From: Brevibacillus formosus
Lineage (GTDB): Bacteria; Bacillota; Bacilli; Brevibacillales; Brevibacillaceae
NCBI RefSeq assembly: GCF_003013405.1
Contig: NZ_PXZL01000020.1
Location: forward strand, 186,001 to 250,000
Reading direction: 5' to 3'
DNA length: 64,000 nt
The notes below the pieces were generated by a model. It had not been told where the DNA came from. It ran no database searches and saw only the letters and a program-made list of their open reading frames with translations. Both the position numbers and the translations under genes were made by a program. Shown here in pieces: positions 8,302-17,595 of the stretch; the stretch's first letter is position 1; every line of letters starts with the position of its first letter.

Positions 8302-8826
8302 TTACTGCATGTGCATTTCCTTCTTCGCCAGAATCTTGTTGCATACATTCTTGATCGGAAAGTATACCAGTAAGCCAAAAGCGAGATTAAACAGCACACT
8401 AGGCAAAATTTGATGCGTCAAAATCCATCGAACATCGAAGGGGGCAGCGGAAAACAAACGGAATAACGAATACAATAGCCACTCATGTCCGAACAAAATC
8501 AGGAAGCTAGTAATGAAAACCATCCCGAATCCTCTCTGGAACAAAAGAACGATCATCCCTGCAAAGTAGCTGGCCACCATCATGGACATGGTATAGATTC
8601 CAATTAATTGCCCAAATAGGACATCTTGTAAAAATCCAAAGGCGATCCCGTAATACAAACCTTCGCGCCTGCCGAGATACATCGAAATAAAAATGCAGCA
8701 GACAAGCGCAAACCGGGGTACCGTCATCCAAGACAGACCCCATGTATCAGGTGAAAATACTTGCATCACAGTTCCTTCCAAAACAAACATAATCACGACG
8801 CCCAACGTCAATAAAAACCGAGCCAT
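8302..8826 (-). CDS. mreD: Rod shape-determining protein MreD
   Basis: A 174-residue, very hydrophobic membrane protein with about five membrane segments, the expected size and character of MreD. MreD links MreC and the MreB filaments to the wall-synthesis machinery in the membrane. Its ATG overlaps the mreC stop codon (TAATG), so the two are translationally coupled. MreD is poorly conserved in sequence, so the call rests on position in mreB-mreC-mreD and on topology. Confidence 0.9.
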   Translation of the reverse strand: MARFLLTLGVVIMFVLEGTVMQVFSPDTWGLSWMTVPRFALVCCIFISMYLGRREGLYYGIAFGFLQDVLFGQLIGIYTMSMMVASYFAGMIVLLFQRGFGMVFITSFLILFGHEWLLYSLFRLFSAAPFDVRWILTHQILPSVLFNLAFGLLVYFPIKNVCNKILAKKEMHMQ

Positions 8827-9785
8827 TACTGACCACCCCCGCTTGCAGGTGGAGCCGGAGGCACAGTTGTCTGTGTTTGTTTCTGGCCGGCTGGCTGTTG
8901 CGGGATCAATTCACCATTGGGAGCGATTGTGAAGTCTCGTTCCACAACCATGACTTCATTCAATTGTGAAAAATCAGCGCTTGGCTGGATGTAGGCGGTT
9001 TGAGTCAAGCCGTAATCATCCGGTTGGACGCGAACAATATAGCCAATTGGCAAATTGCGAGGGACAACTCCTCCCAAACCTGATGAAATAACTTGCTGAT
9101 CTTTTTTAATTGCCTGTCCCCAAGGGATTTTGCGCATGACGAGCAATCTTTCTTGCGGATCATATTCTTCGATGACACCACTAACTTGACGGTACACAGG
9201 CTTGCCGTCGACTATTTGCTCCGTCAAAATATCCGCTGAGATGTGGTCACGTCGCTCGTAGCTCGTCAACAATTCAACCGTGGCTGAAAAATTGGCAACA
9301 CTTTGTACGCGCCCAATCATTCCTTTGGCTGTAATGACAGCCATATCCTTTTTGATGCCACTTTTTAATCCTTGATCGATGGTAACGACGTTGTTCCATG
9401 TATCAGGGTTTCTCGCCACGACTTCCGCAAAGTGAAGGTTGTAAGATCTAAGTGAATCTTTTGCCCCCACCATTTCTCGAAGGCGATCATTATCTGCCTT
9501 GAGTGTGTGCAATTCGGCACTTAGACGGGCGTATTGATCCAAGCTTGCCTTAAGCGCCTTATTTTCTTCATATACGCCGTACGCTTCTTCTATTTCCTGA
9601 AAAAAGCCAGAAACAGCCTGGGCAGGGCGATAGAAAAAGCCCTGCACCACGCTGAAGGTATCTTTAAAGAACATTTCTGGCCAGGTCAGGCTAACCCGTT
9701 CACGAGAAGTGAAGCCCACGACGGAGATAAGCAGGACCAAGCCTACAAGTACAATGATAAGCCGCTTATTCCCGAAAAACGACAT
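8826..9785 (-). CDS. mreC: Rod shape-determining protein MreC
   Basis: A 319-residue bitopic protein: a membrane segment at about residues 8-26, a coiled coil at about 65-110 (EENKALKASLDQY...LKADNDRLREMV), then the extracellular beta-barrel domains with the family pattern VTIDQGLKSGIKKDMAVI and GLGGVVPRNLPIGYI. MreC scaffolds PBP2/RodA outside the membrane. The tail after about residue 290 is low-complexity (Pro/Gln/Thr). AGGGTAGGGC precedes the ATG, and the gene sits 14 bases after mreB. Confidence 0.95.
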   Translation of the reverse strand: MSFFGNKRLIIVLVGLVLLISVVGFTSRERVSLTWPEMFFKDTFSVVQGFFYRPAQAVSGFFQEIEEAYGVYEENKALKASLDQYARLSAELHTLKADNDRLREMVGAKDSLRSYNLHFAEVVARNPDTWNNVVTIDQGLKSGIKKDMAVITAKGMIGRVQSVANFSATVELLTSYERRDHISADILTEQIVDGKPVYRQVSGVIEEYDPQERLLVMRKIPWGQAIKKDQQVISSGLGGVVPRNLPIGYIVRVQPDDYGLTQTAYIQPSADFSQLNEVMVVERDFTIAPNGELIPQQPAGQKQTQTTVPPAPPASGGGQ

Positions 9786-9799
9786 GCCCTACCCTCCGT

Positions 9800-10843
9800 T
9801 TATTTACCCCGTTTTAGTCGGGAAGAGGTGATGCCTTGCTTGGATTTGAACAGGTGAATGTTCTCCAATGCACGACCTGTTCCAATCGCTACGCAATCCA
9901 GTGCGTTTTCCGCGACATGTACGGGCATACCCGTTTCCTTACTTAACAGGCGATCCATGTTACGCAAGAGCGCACCGCCGCCTGTGAGTACAATTCCACG
10001 ATCCATGATGTCCGCCGCGAGCTCAGGCGGGCTTTTTTCGAGTGTTACCTTCACTGATTCCACGATAGCAGAAATGGTTTCCGCCAATGCTTCCGCAATC
10101 TCTGTGCTGCTTACCGAGAGCGTTTTTGGCAATCCGGTTACAAGGTCACGACCACGAATGTCAACGTTTTCGACCTCATCAGGAGCAATCGCAGAGCCGA
10201 TCTCCAACTTAAGGGTTTCTGCTGTCCGTTCCCCGATCATCAAGTTGTAACGGCGCTTGATGTACTGAATGATCGCCTCGTCCATCTCATCCCCGGCCAC
10301 ACGAATGGAGCGGGATGTAACAATCCCCCCGAGAGAAATGATTGCAACTTCTGTCGTACCGCCGCCAATGTCAACGACCATACTACCAGTCGGTTCCCAC
10401 ACTGGCAGGTCTGCACCGATCGCTGCTGCAAACGGCTCTTCAATCGTATATGCTTCCTTCGCTCCAGCCTGCTTCGTAGCATCTTCGACCGCGCGTTTTT
10501 CCACCGCAGTAATTCCCGAAGGTACACAGACCATTACGTTTGGACGTCGTGTAAACAGCCCTTGATTTTTTTGTGCTTGATTGATGAAATAGCGCATCAT
10601 TGTCGCAGTTGTATCAAAGTCAGCGATAACCCCGTCTTTCATTGGGCGAACCGCTACGATATTACCTGGCGTACGACCGATCATACTTTTCGCTGCATTC
10701 CCTACTGCTTCAATGGAATTGTTATTAGTACGAATCGCTACAACAGAAGGCTCACGCACCACAATTCCTTTCCCTTTCACAAAAACAAGTGTATTGGCAG
10801 TGCCGAGGTCAATCCCCAAGTCACGTGTAAATCCACCAAACAT
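9800..10843 (-). CDS. mreB: Actin-like cell shape protein MreB
   Basis: A 347-residue bacterial actin that forms membrane-associated filaments steering the elongation machinery. ATP-binding landmarks: phosphate-1 loop [13 protein letters not shown] (about residues 6-18), PSVVAIR, phosphate-2 loop [13 protein letters not shown], and the adenosine motif [15 protein letters not shown] 10843 is preferred: GGAAGGAG lies 7 bases upstream and it gives the standard N-terminus ([14 protein letters not shown]). An upstream in-frame TTG at 10879 would only add residues encoded by the ribosome site itself. It is the first gene of the shape operon; about 150 bases separate it from radC. Confidence 0.97.
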   Translation of the reverse strand: MFGGFTRDLGIDLGTANTLVFVKGKGIVVREPSVVAIRTNNNSIEAVGNAAKSMIGRTPGNIVAVRPMKDGVIADFDTTATMMRYFINQAQKNQGLFTRRPNVMVCVPSGITAVEKRAVEDATKQAGAKEAYTIEEPFAAAIGADLPVWEPTGSMVVDIGGGTTEVAIISLGGIVTSRSIRVAGDEMDEAIIQYIKRRYNLMIGERTAETLKLEIGSAIAPDEVENVDIRGRDLVTGLPKTLSVSSTEIAEALAETISAIVESVKVTLEKSPPELAADIMDRGIVLTGGGALLRNMDRLLSKETGMPVHVAENALDCVAIGTGRALENIHLFKSKQGITSSRLKRGK

Positions 10844-10999
10844 AAAAAAACTCCTTCCAAATATTAATCCAAATGACAAGCATAAGAGAACCTCTTTCGA
10901 GGCCTCTCCAAGGTAGAGCGACCGCGTTTTTGTGGAAGGTTTTCATTCGCACAAGAATTCATAGACGTATCAATGATATGTCTTGCACGTAAAAACATG

Positions 11000-11698
11000 C
11001 TACAAGTACCCTTGCTCTTTGAGACTAACGTACTTGCCTTCCCCGATAATAACATGATCCAACAATGAAATCCCCACCAGTTCACCGGCGTCACGCAATG
11101 TATGCGTAATCGCGATGTCTTCCCTGCTAGGTGTCGGATCACCGCTCGGATGGTTATGTAGGCATATCACCGATGCGCTGCTACGACGGATCGCTTCTTT
11201 AAAGACTTCTCTCGGGTGTACGATGGAAGCGTCCAGACTGCCTACAAAAATCGTCTGCTTGCCAATCACGTGGTTCTTGGTATTCAGAAAGAGACAGACA
11301 AAATGTTCCTGTGTCAAATGAGCAAGCTCTGGCGACATCAAATCTGCTACGTCCCGTGGTAAACGGATAGAAGCCCTATACTCTCGCGGCACTCCCATCA
11401 ATCTACGCCCAAGCTCAAACGCAGCATGCAATTCAATCGCTTTGACTGGACCAATTCCTTTTAGCTCTGTTAACTCAGCATGAGAGGCTTGGGCTAAACC
11501 ACGCAGGTCTCCAAACCTAGCTAACAAGCGCTGAGCCAGCTGATGAGCCGTCTCTTGTTCCCTGCCTGTCCGCAGTAAAATGGCAAGAAGTTCAGTATCA
11601 GACAGATGGACCGCTCCTTCGCGAAGCAGTCGTTCACGTGGACGGTCATAGTAAGGGACGTTTTTCAACAACGTTTTGTTACAGGTATTTGTTGCCAT
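11000..11698 (-). CDS. radC: RadC-family JAB-domain protein
   Basis: A 232-residue protein with an N-terminal helix-hairpin-helix region (ELKGIGPVKAIELHAAFELGRR) and a C-terminal JAB/MPN-type domain. The metal motif reads HNHPSGDPTPSREDI, with a conserved Glu earlier (VFKEAIRRSSASVI). RadC was once linked to DNA repair, but its true role is unsettled; the domain resembles metal-dependent isopeptidases. The ATG at 11698 has GGAGG upstream and gives the usual length; in-frame extension to 11797 lacks a site and overlaps maf territory. The maf-radC-mreB order is standard in Bacilli. Confidence 0.92.
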   Translation of the reverse strand: MATNTCNKTLLKNVPYYDRPRERLLREGAVHLSDTELLAILLRTGREQETAHQLAQRLLARFGDLRGLAQASHAELTELKGIGPVKAIELHAAFELGRRLMGVPREYRASIRLPRDVADLMSPELAHLTQEHFVCLFLNTKNHVIGKQTIFVGSLDASIVHPREVFKEAIRRSSASVICLHNHPSGDPTPSREDIAITHTLRDAGELVGISLLDHVIIGEGKYVSLKEQGYL

Positions 11699-11799
11699 TT
11701 TAATTCCGCCTCCAGCCTTATTCACATTATCGAAAACGGCTGACATGGAGATGTTCATGAGGCGTATGGCCGTCGCCGCTTGCTTCAAGCATGACAACT

Positions 11800-12387
11800 T
11801 TACAATATAGGCATCCCAAAACGTGTCAAAAGAGCAGACGTTAGGCCTAACGGAAGACCAACAACAGTGAAGTAGTCTCCGTTTATTCCTTCCACGATCG
11901 TGGCTCCAATACCCTGAATGGCGTATGAGCCCGCCTTATCCATCGGCTCACCTGTCGCAATGTACGACTTGATTTCTTGCTCGGTTAAAGCTCGAATTCT
12001 TACGTGTGTAAGACTATGTGAGACTTCCGCACGGCCTGTCTCCACATCTATCAAGGCGACTCCACTATAAACGGTGTGCTCTTGCCCCTGGAGCATGGAC
12101 AGCATACGATATGCGTCCATTTCATCAACAGGCTTGCCCAGTATTTGGCCATCAAGAACGACTACCGTATCAGATCCTAAAACGACGCCTTCCGTCAAGC
12201 GAGAAGCCACTTCCTTGGCCTTGCGCAAAGACAATTCTTCTACTACTTCGCTCGCAGATAAATGCTCTGCTGTCGTCTCATCTACATCACTGGTGATGAC
12301 GGTAAATGATAAGCCTAAAGTTTGCAGAAGCTCCCTTCGACGCGGCGAAGATGAAGCCAGAATGAGAGGAACATTTTTTTTCGTCAT
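11800..12387 (-). CDS. maf: Maf family nucleotide pyrophosphatase
   Basis: A 195-residue Maf/Ham1-superfamily enzyme that hydrolyses non-canonical or modified nucleoside triphosphates (dTTP/UTP-type for the YhdE-like branch). The signature SSSPRRRELL is at residues 12-21, followed by SLRKAKEVA and VLGSDTVVVLDGQILGKP. In B. subtilis, Maf is also tied to septation arrest in competent cells. The ribosome site is weak (TAGG before the ATG). DUF4321 lies 8 bases upstream. Confidence 0.93.
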   Translation of the reverse strand: MTKKNVPLILASSSPRRRELLQTLGLSFTVITSDVDETTAEHLSASEVVEELSLRKAKEVASRLTEGVVLGSDTVVVLDGQILGKPVDEMDAYRMLSMLQGQEHTVYSGVALIDVETGRAEVSHSLTHVRIRALTEQEIKSYIATGEPMDKAGSYAIQGIGATIVEGINGDYFTVVGLPLGLTSALLTRFGMPIL

Positions 12388-12395
12388 TTTTCAAC

Positions 12396-12635
12396 CTACT
12401 TTATTCGTCGATGTATCCAAAATGCGAGGGCTAAGCCTCCGATACTGGCTAGATTTAGTTTTACCTGAAAGTTCAGTTCGTACTTCAAAATTTCTAAATC
12501 TGCCGCAGGCGACCAAGTAATCTCTTTGCTCTTGGTCAAAAAAGGTAGCCAGGGACTTAAAATCTCCCCGATGATGCTGCCAAACAAAAGTCCACTCACC
12601 AACAGAAACACGAGAGTAAGCGTTTCTTTCCCCAT
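12396..12635 (-). CDS. Small DUF4321-like membrane protein
   Basis: A 79-residue protein with two hydrophobic segments (LTLVFLLVSGLLFGSIIGEIL and LNLASIGGLALAFWIH) around a short loop. Its shape and place between spoIIB and maf match the DUF4321 family of spore formers, whose function is unknown. ATG 12635 has GGGAG 8 bases upstream; the longer in-frame extension to 12794 has no site and no family-like content. It is closely coupled to maf. Confidence 0.8.
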   Translation of the reverse strand: MGKETLTLVFLLVSGLLFGSIIGEILSPWLPFLTKSKEITWSPAADLEILKYELNFQVKLNLASIGGLALAFWIHRRIK

Positions 12636-12794
12636 TTTCCCAACTCCCTTTTTATAAGGGATTCTCTTTTTGCCAAACATAAGTTTAGCAAATGGGGAGA
12701 AGCGAAACAATCCCTGATTGCTCTTGGTAGTTACTGTATAGAAAGAAAAGGCCTCCTGCAAGAAAACCTTGCGGAAGACCATATAAACATGCAT

Positions 12795-14087
12795 TTATGT
12801 GGATGAACGAGCATTTTGAATCCAGCTGGCATAGCTCTCGAAAAAGGCAAGGACACCCGCCTGCACTTGCCACGCATAGGATTCAGCGCTTTCCACCTTT
12901 TTACCCGCGCTCGCTTCTGCCATTTTGTCCCTGGCTGCAAGTGCTTGATTCACCCCATTTACCATCCCATCTAGCAATGGCTTCCAGGCTTCTTTTGCTT
13001 CCAGTTTACGGCTTTCCTCCAGAAATTGGCGGTGAATTTCTTTTAATTCTGCTGTTTCTTTTGCCGTTGGCGATAGTTGACCCGTCGTAATGATCAGCCC
13101 TGATTGCGCTGAAAGTGTTTGGACGAGCTTGACTCCGTGGGTGAAAAACGCATTCACGTTAGGGTCACCAGATGCGTTGGCAGCTTTTCCGACAGGGACA
13201 GACCCTTCAAAAGCGGGAAAGGAAAATTCTTTGACGTATATATCCATGCCTTTGTTTTTCAAGCTGGCAGCAAAGCCTAGCACAGCATCTCTTGTGGGAG
13301 CAGCAGCGGCAAACATGTACTGCTTGCTTGCGTCCTTATAAAGCAGGTGAGGAATACCGGCCTTCTCCAGTGGTTCTACAGCAGTTTGTGGCGATGCATC
13401 CGGCTGAAATACTCCTGCCTGTGCAACATACATGTTAACGGCTGGCAGTTGTAGCGCTACCGCTGTTTGACCCACTGCGTTACCATTCGTCGACGCACCT
13501 TGCTTTTGGTGACTTTCATTAGGCAAAGCGGGACCTGCTACGCCATTTTTCCCAGCCGTTTGTTCAGGGCTTGCACCTGGCGCGGTCAGTGTCTGAACCG
13601 TTTCACTCAGAACATTGCCGTAAGACTCGGAAAACTCCTTTTGGGAAAAGACCGTCAAAACAAGAAATCCGAACAAGAGGCCAATTGCTACAGCCCCACC
13701 TGTTGTTAAAGTCGTGCGCCAAAAGGGCCCCTTTGGCCATAACGATGCGATTCGACTCATCGGACTACTCCTGTATGCCTTCTCTTCGGTATCCTCGAAG
13801 GAATAATCGGATTCATTGGAGGCGTTTGACGTTTGATCGAATTCAATATTCGGCTTTGTTTCTTTCGCCGCAACTCCACGTAGCTGCATCATGCGCTCCC
13901 ATGCTTCGTTGCCCTTCTCTTTAAACGGGTCAGTAAACGGTAAAGGAGGAGCTTGAAAACGAACGCGTGGGGTATCATCCTTTGGGGTGCGCTTTCTACT
14001 CGCTTCCTTTGGGATGTCGTCCCGCTTTTCATCCCAGAACCTTCCGTTCATTTTGACCGTCACACGATTTTTATTTTGTCCGCTCAT
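12795..14087 (-). CDS. spoIIB: SPOR-domain sporulation protein, SpoIIB-like
   Basis: A 430-residue protein with a charged cytoplasmic N-terminal region (about 1-130), one membrane segment (about 138-160, TTGGAVAIGLLFGFLVLTVF), a low-complexity linker and a SPOR-type domain beginning MYVAQAGVFQ (about residue 220). SPOR domains bind denuded septal peptidoglycan. SpoIIB in B. subtilis helps dissolve the septal wall at the onset of engulfment. Overall identity to B. subtilis SpoIIB is not obvious, so the name rests on architecture plus the comC-spoIIB-maf order. AGGAGGG precedes the ATG. Confidence 0.75.
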   Translation of the reverse strand: MSGQNKNRVTVKMNGRFWDEKRDDIPKEASRKRTPKDDTPRVRFQAPPLPFTDPFKEKGNEAWERMMQLRGVAAKETKPNIEFDQTSNASNESDYSFEDTEEKAYRSSPMSRIASLWPKGPFWRTTLTTGGAVAIGLLFGFLVLTVFSQKEFSESYGNVLSETVQTLTAPGASPEQTAGKNGVAGPALPNESHQKQGASTNGNAVGQTAVALQLPAVNMYVAQAGVFQPDASPQTAVEPLEKAGIPHLLYKDASKQYMFAAAAPTRDAVLGFAASLKNKGMDIYVKEFSFPAFEGSVPVGKAANASGDPNVNAFFTHGVKLVQTLSAQSGLIITTGQLSPTAKETAELKEIHRQFLEESRKLEAKEAWKPLLDGMVNGVNQALAARDKMAEASAGKKVESAESYAWQVQAGVLAFFESYASWIQNARSST

Positions 14088-14205
14088 ACGCTTGCCCTCC
14101 TAGTCACAGGCTCTTTGTACTAGCATACGTTTGGCTCGGACGGGTTATGACTTCTATCTAGTGATTCTATCGAATTTGTTTCTACTAGCTATTCTCCATG
14201 CCAGT

Positions 14206-14640
14206 TCAAGAGGTTTCGCTCATAAACAAAAGGACAGCTAACCCAATTGTCACAAAAGGCGCAAACGGCACTTCGCATTTTATACTTCCTTTTCGTATCA
14301 GCAGCCAAACGAGGGACACGAGCAAGGCTGCCAAGCTCGCAACCGTAAGAACAACTACAAAATCGCGAACCCCAAGTCCATAGCAAACGAGAGCGAACAG
14401 CTTCACATCCCCCATCCCAAGTGCGAGCGGCCTGTACCAGCTGATCCATCCAAACACCAGTAAACAGAGAATCGCAAAAAATCCAGCCATCAGCCATTCC
14501 ATCGGTGAAGAAAGAACATACTCCATAATCGAAATCAATACTAACCCTGCACCTAATGCACGATTAGGTATTCGTTTGTGACGCAAGTCTACCCATGAGA
14601 GGTAAAGGCAGAGCCCGAATAATATCGCAGCGTTAGGCAT
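14206..14640 (-). CDS. comC: Minimal prepilin peptidase (A24)
   Basis: A 144-residue polytopic membrane aspartyl protease. Both active-site aspartates are present: D18 in the WVDLRHKRIPN segment, and the second in GMGDVKLF (about residues 75-82). The N-terminal methyltransferase domain with its Cys4 zinc motif, found in full-length PilD/ComC (about 250 residues), is absent, so this is a peptidase-only form. Such proteins process leader peptides of competence pseudopilins (ComGC etc.) in the membrane. No comG genes are in the window. Its place beside spoIIB matches comC of B. subtilis. Confidence 0.8.
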   Translation of the reverse strand: MPNAAILFGLCLYLSWVDLRHKRIPNRALGAGLVLISIMEYVLSSPMEWLMAGFFAILCLLVFGWISWYRPLALGMGDVKLFALVCYGLGVRDFVVVLTVASLAALLVSLVWLLIRKGSIKCEVPFAPFVTIGLAVLLFMSETS

Positions 14641-14694
14641 TTTTTCTTCCCCCAGTCGAAAAATGTCCTTAAAGGATATCTACCATTCTTGGGA

Positions 14695-14726
14695 CAAAAA
14701 AACTGCCCAGAACAATTCTGGACAGC
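14695..14726 (-). terminator. Intrinsic terminator of fabH
   Basis: Minus-strand hairpin CTGTCCAGAA / TTCTGGGCAG followed by TTTTTTTG, 28 bases after the fabH stop codon. It makes fabH monocistronic. Confidence 0.88.
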
Positions 14727-14753
14727 TTCTCTATTTTCGATTTACGATCTCTT

Positions 14754-15749
14754 TTACGGATTCCAAGTGAACAAAAGACCTCCGTGGACGAGACCACCAC
14801 CAAATCCATACATCAGGATCGTATCCCCTACTTTTACTTTGCCTTCCTTGATCCCCAAGGCGAGCGACAATGGGATGGTAGCCGCTGATGTGTTCCCGTA
14901 ATGCGTCAGGCTGTACAATGTCTTATCGAGAGGGAACTGACTCTTCTCACAAATGGATTCAATCATGCGCAAATTGGCACTGTGCGGGATGAACCAGTCG
15001 ACATCTTCGAGCGTCTTGCCCGCCCGGCTCACTACCTCCTGCATTCCCTTTGGAACAGTTGTTACTGCCCACTTGTACACTTCTCTCCCGTTTTGGACCA
15101 TGCATCCATTCCCGCTCAATTCTCGTCCGTCCATATGCGTTGACAAGCCCGATCGATATACATGAATCCCACCGTCCCCCTTTGAGCCTAAATAGGCGGA
15201 CAAAAATCCAGAAGCTGTAGGGTCCTGCTCAACTAGCACCGCACCCGCTCCATCCCCGAACAGGATGCACGTCGTACGATCCGTGTAATCAGTTACTTTT
15301 GTTAGCGTTTCTGCGCCGACCACCAACACTTTGCGATGCAAACCAGAGCTGATGAGCGCATTTGCCGTATGAAGGGCATACGTAAATCCTGCACAGGTAG
15401 CGGAGAGGTCCATGGCTCCCGCCTGTTCGACTTGAAAATGCGCCTGGATTTGACTTGCGACACTTGGGAATGGATAGTCTGGCGTACTGGTCGCCACCAA
15501 AATCATATCGACATCACGGACATCCTTCCCGTAATTCGCGATCATATCGTGGATAGCAGCGATAGCCAGATCACTGGTAAATTCATCTTCCCTTGCCATA
15601 CGGCGCTCATGAATACCCGTTCGTTGCAAAATCCACTCATTCGATGTATCCACTAGCTTTTCCATATCTGTATTGGTAAGAACGCGACTCGGCACATACG
15701 TACCGATGGCGGTAATTCGCGACTTGAAGGGGCTTGCATTTGTCATCAT
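14754..15749 (-). CDS. fabH: Beta-ketoacyl-ACP synthase III
   Basis: A 331-residue thiolase-fold enzyme that condenses an acyl-CoA primer with malonyl-ACP to start type II fatty acid synthesis; branched primers are usual in Bacilli. The catalytic triad is visible: Cys119 (SATCAGF), His in PHSANLRM and Asn in HYGNTSAA. Two in-frame ATGs open the gene (15749 and 15746) behind AAGGTGATG. It is isolated from fabF, with its own promoter and terminator, and a FapR-type operator lies upstream. Confidence 0.96.
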   Translation of the reverse strand: MMTNASPFKSRITAIGTYVPSRVLTNTDMEKLVDTSNEWILQRTGIHERRMAREDEFTSDLAIAAIHDMIANYGKDVRDVDMILVATSTPDYPFPSVASQIQAHFQVEQAGAMDLSATCAGFTYALHTANALISSGLHRKVLVVGAETLTKVTDYTDRTTCILFGDGAGAVLVEQDPTASGFLSAYLGSKGDGGIHVYRSGLSTHMDGRELSGNGCMVQNGREVYKWAVTTVPKGMQEVVSRAGKTLEDVDWFIPHSANLRMIESICEKSQFPLDKTLYSLTHYGNTSAATIPLSLALGIKEGKVKVGDTILMYGFGGGLVHGGLLFTWNP

Positions 15750-15773
15750 CGGATCATCACCTTCCGTGTTTTA

Positions 15774-15813
15774 TGATCTGATTATAACACTAGATATTAG
15801 TATCTGGTACTAA
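15774..15813 (-). promoter_or_regulatory. fabH promoter with FapR-type operator
   Basis: The minus strand reads TTAGTACCAGATACTAA at 15813-15797, a near-perfect match to the 17-base inverted repeat bound by FapR, the malonyl-CoA-responsive repressor of fatty acid genes in Bacilli. A TATAAT -10 box lies 11-16 bases downstream of the operator, so bound FapR would cover the -35 region. fapR itself is not in the window. This places fabH in the FapR regulon (inference). Confidence 0.85.
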
Positions 15814-15859
15814 TTTTTTTCGGAATAATGGCATTTTGGTTTGAGTCAACATAGGGGAG

Positions 15860-16072
15860 GAGAAGAAAAAGCACAGTTCTCTTCGACTCTGACACGCCCA
15901 CAAGGGGGGATTCACTGGGCGTCTCCACTACAAAAAGGGGACCGTCGAGCCAAAGCCACCCTACGGGCGGAAGTTTCTCAAGGAAGAAGTGTTCGACAAG
16001 CGTGGTCCCCTTTTTGTAGTTCCGACTGGGTAGGCGTTGTCAAGGTCTGCGAGCCCTGTGCTTTTTCTTCTC
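15860..16072. repeat. Large nested palindromic intergenic element
   Basis: The gene-free stretch 15750-16211 holds the fabH promoter, this element and the murC terminator. The outer arms GAGAAGAAAAAGCACAG (15860-15876) and CTGTGCTTTTTCTTCTC (16056-16072) are perfect complements. The inner arms ACTACAAAAAGGGGACC (15927-15943) and GGTCCCCTTTTTGTAGT (16004-16020) are also perfect, extended inward by GTCGA/TCGAC. A local hairpin ACGCCCA/TGGGCGT (about 15893-15922) sits between left outer and inner arms. The layout is a multi-arm structure of about 213 bases. It carries no convincing coding potential. It may be a MITE-like or REP-like element or a structured RNA. Confidence 0.75.
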
Positions 16073-16162
16073 ACTAGCTTGGTTGGTTGGTTTATCGACG
16101 CCTTTTAAAATATAGGTAGATCATTCTTAGTAGTATTTCGCAAAAACTTTACGATAGTAAAT

Positions 16163-16195
16163 AAAAAGACTTGAAACCCGTAGGTTCCAAGTCTT
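16163..16195 (-). terminator. Intrinsic terminator of murC
   Basis: Minus-strand hairpin AAGACTTGGAACC / GGGTTTCAAGTCTT followed by TTTTAT, 17 bases past the murC stop codon. Confidence 0.88.
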
Positions 16196-16211
16196 CATAC
16201 GTCTTTATCCG

Positions 16212-17594
16212 TTATTTTTCTAGCTTTTCAGCCAGCCAGTAAGCGGATTTCCAAATATCTCCCGCACCCATTGTCAACACGAGATCGCCCTCTTGCAATC
16301 CTTTGAAGACATGCTCTTGCATTTGTTCCTTCGTCGGAATGTACTGCGCACGCGGGTGGCTGTTGGTGCGGATTTTTTGCACCAACACCTCGGAGGTTAC
16401 TCCTTCGATTTTTTCTTCTCCCGCTGGGGAGTAGATATCCGTGATGATCACTTCGTCTGCTTCTGCAAAGGCACGGCTGAATTCATCCATGAGGAAATAC
16501 GTGCGTGTGTAGCGTTGTGGTTGGAACACTGCGATCACACGTCTGCCCGATGCCCTTGCCCCGCTTAGTGTAGCGATAATTTCCGTCGGATGATGCGCGT
16601 AGTCGTCTACGACAAGGACTCCTCGTGCATCCCCGATAATTTGAAATCTGCGCTTGGCACCGCTAAAAGTAGACAGTGCCTGTGCAATTTTATCAAAGGA
16701 AAGGCCAATATCCAGACAAACAATGATCGCAGCCAGTGCATTTGCAATATTATGCTTGCCTGGGACTACGAGACACAATTCACCCAACCGCTCATCCTTG
16801 TGATAAATCTGACACGTGCTGCAACGATCTCCACATTCAATCGAAGTGGCAGAAAACTGTGCTTGTGCCACAAAGTTTGGATCGACTGCATACGTCACGA
16901 CCGTTTTTTCGACGGACGGCATGACTTCGCGCACATGTGGATCATCGATGCACAGGATCGCTTTTCCATCCGGTTTGAGATGGCTCAAAAACTGGACGTA
17001 CGCCTGTTTCAAATTGTTGAAGTCGCCATCGAAATGCTCCAGATGATCTGGTTCGATGCTCGTCACAATTTCATACATCGGTCTGTATTCCAAAAAGGAA
17101 CCGTCGCTCTCGTCTGCCTCGGCAATGACATAGTCACTGGCACCTGCCTTTGCGTTGGTACCAGCACTCATCAATTCACCGCCAATGATGAAAGTCGGGT
17201 CTACACCACACTCTTCCAGCACGTGAGAGATCATCGATGTCGTAGTTGTCTTGCCGTGTGCTCCGGCTACTGCTACTCCTGTGCGTTCATTCAATATGCG
17301 AGCAAGCATTTGGGAACGGTGCATGACCGGAATTCCTAGTGCTTGGCCTGCGATCACCTCAGGATTGTCTTTGGAAATACTGGTGGAGTATACGATGCTG
17401 TCTGCTCCCTCCACGTGGGCAGCATTATGGCCAATATGAATGACCGCCCCTCTTGCTTCCAGCTTTTTCGCCAAATCGTTCATGGCGACATCGGAGCCGG
17501 TTACCTTGTATCCAAGGTCGATCAAGACGCGGGCAATGGCACTCATGCCATAACCGCCGATGCCCACAAAGTGGACGTGTTGGGCCTGATCCAC
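16212..17594 (-). CDS. murC: UDP-N-acetylmuramate--L-alanine ligase
   Basis: A 460-residue ATP-dependent Mur ligase that adds L-Ala to UDP-MurNAc, the first step of the peptide stem. It shows the N-terminal Rossmann motif [11 protein letters not shown], the P-loop GAHGKTTTT (about residue 110), and [10 protein letters not shown] in the C-terminal domain. GTG 17594 is chosen because AGGTG lies 6 bases upstream and it gives the usual N-terminus; a GTG at 17603 has a poorly spaced site. It follows folC with a 1-base gap, so the two are cotranscribed. Confidence 0.95.
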   Translation of the reverse strand: MDQAQHVHFVGIGGYGMSAIARVLIDLGYKVTGSDVAMNDLAKKLEARGAVIHIGHNAAHVEGADSIVYSTSISKDNPEVIAGQALGIPVMHRSQMLARILNERTGVAVAGAHGKTTTTSMISHVLEECGVDPTFIIGGELMSAGTNAKAGASDYVIAEADESDGSFLEYRPMYEIVTSIEPDHLEHFDGDFNNLKQAYVQFLSHLKPDGKAILCIDDPHVREVMPSVEKTVVTYAVDPNFVAQAQFSATSIECGDRCSTCQIYHKDERLGELCLVVPGKHNIANALAAIIVCLDIGLSFDKIAQALSTFSGAKRRFQIIGDARGVLVVDDYAHHPTEIIATLSGARASGRRVIAVFQPQRYTRTYFLMDEFSRAFAEADEVIITDIYSPAGEEKIEGVTSEVLVQKIRTNSHPRAQYIPTKEQMQEHVFKGLQEGDLVLTMGAGDIWKSAYWLAEKLEK

Positions 17595-17595
17595 C

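Noticed and set aside
10880-10999. GAGAGGCCTC/GAGGTTCTCT hairpin before mreB as a terminator
   Set aside because: No T-tract follows, and the stem is interrupted; it lies within the probable mreB leader.
15841-16077. 78-codon plus-strand frame within the nested palindrome
   Set aside because: The frame simply follows the palindrome arms; no ribosome site or protein-like pattern.
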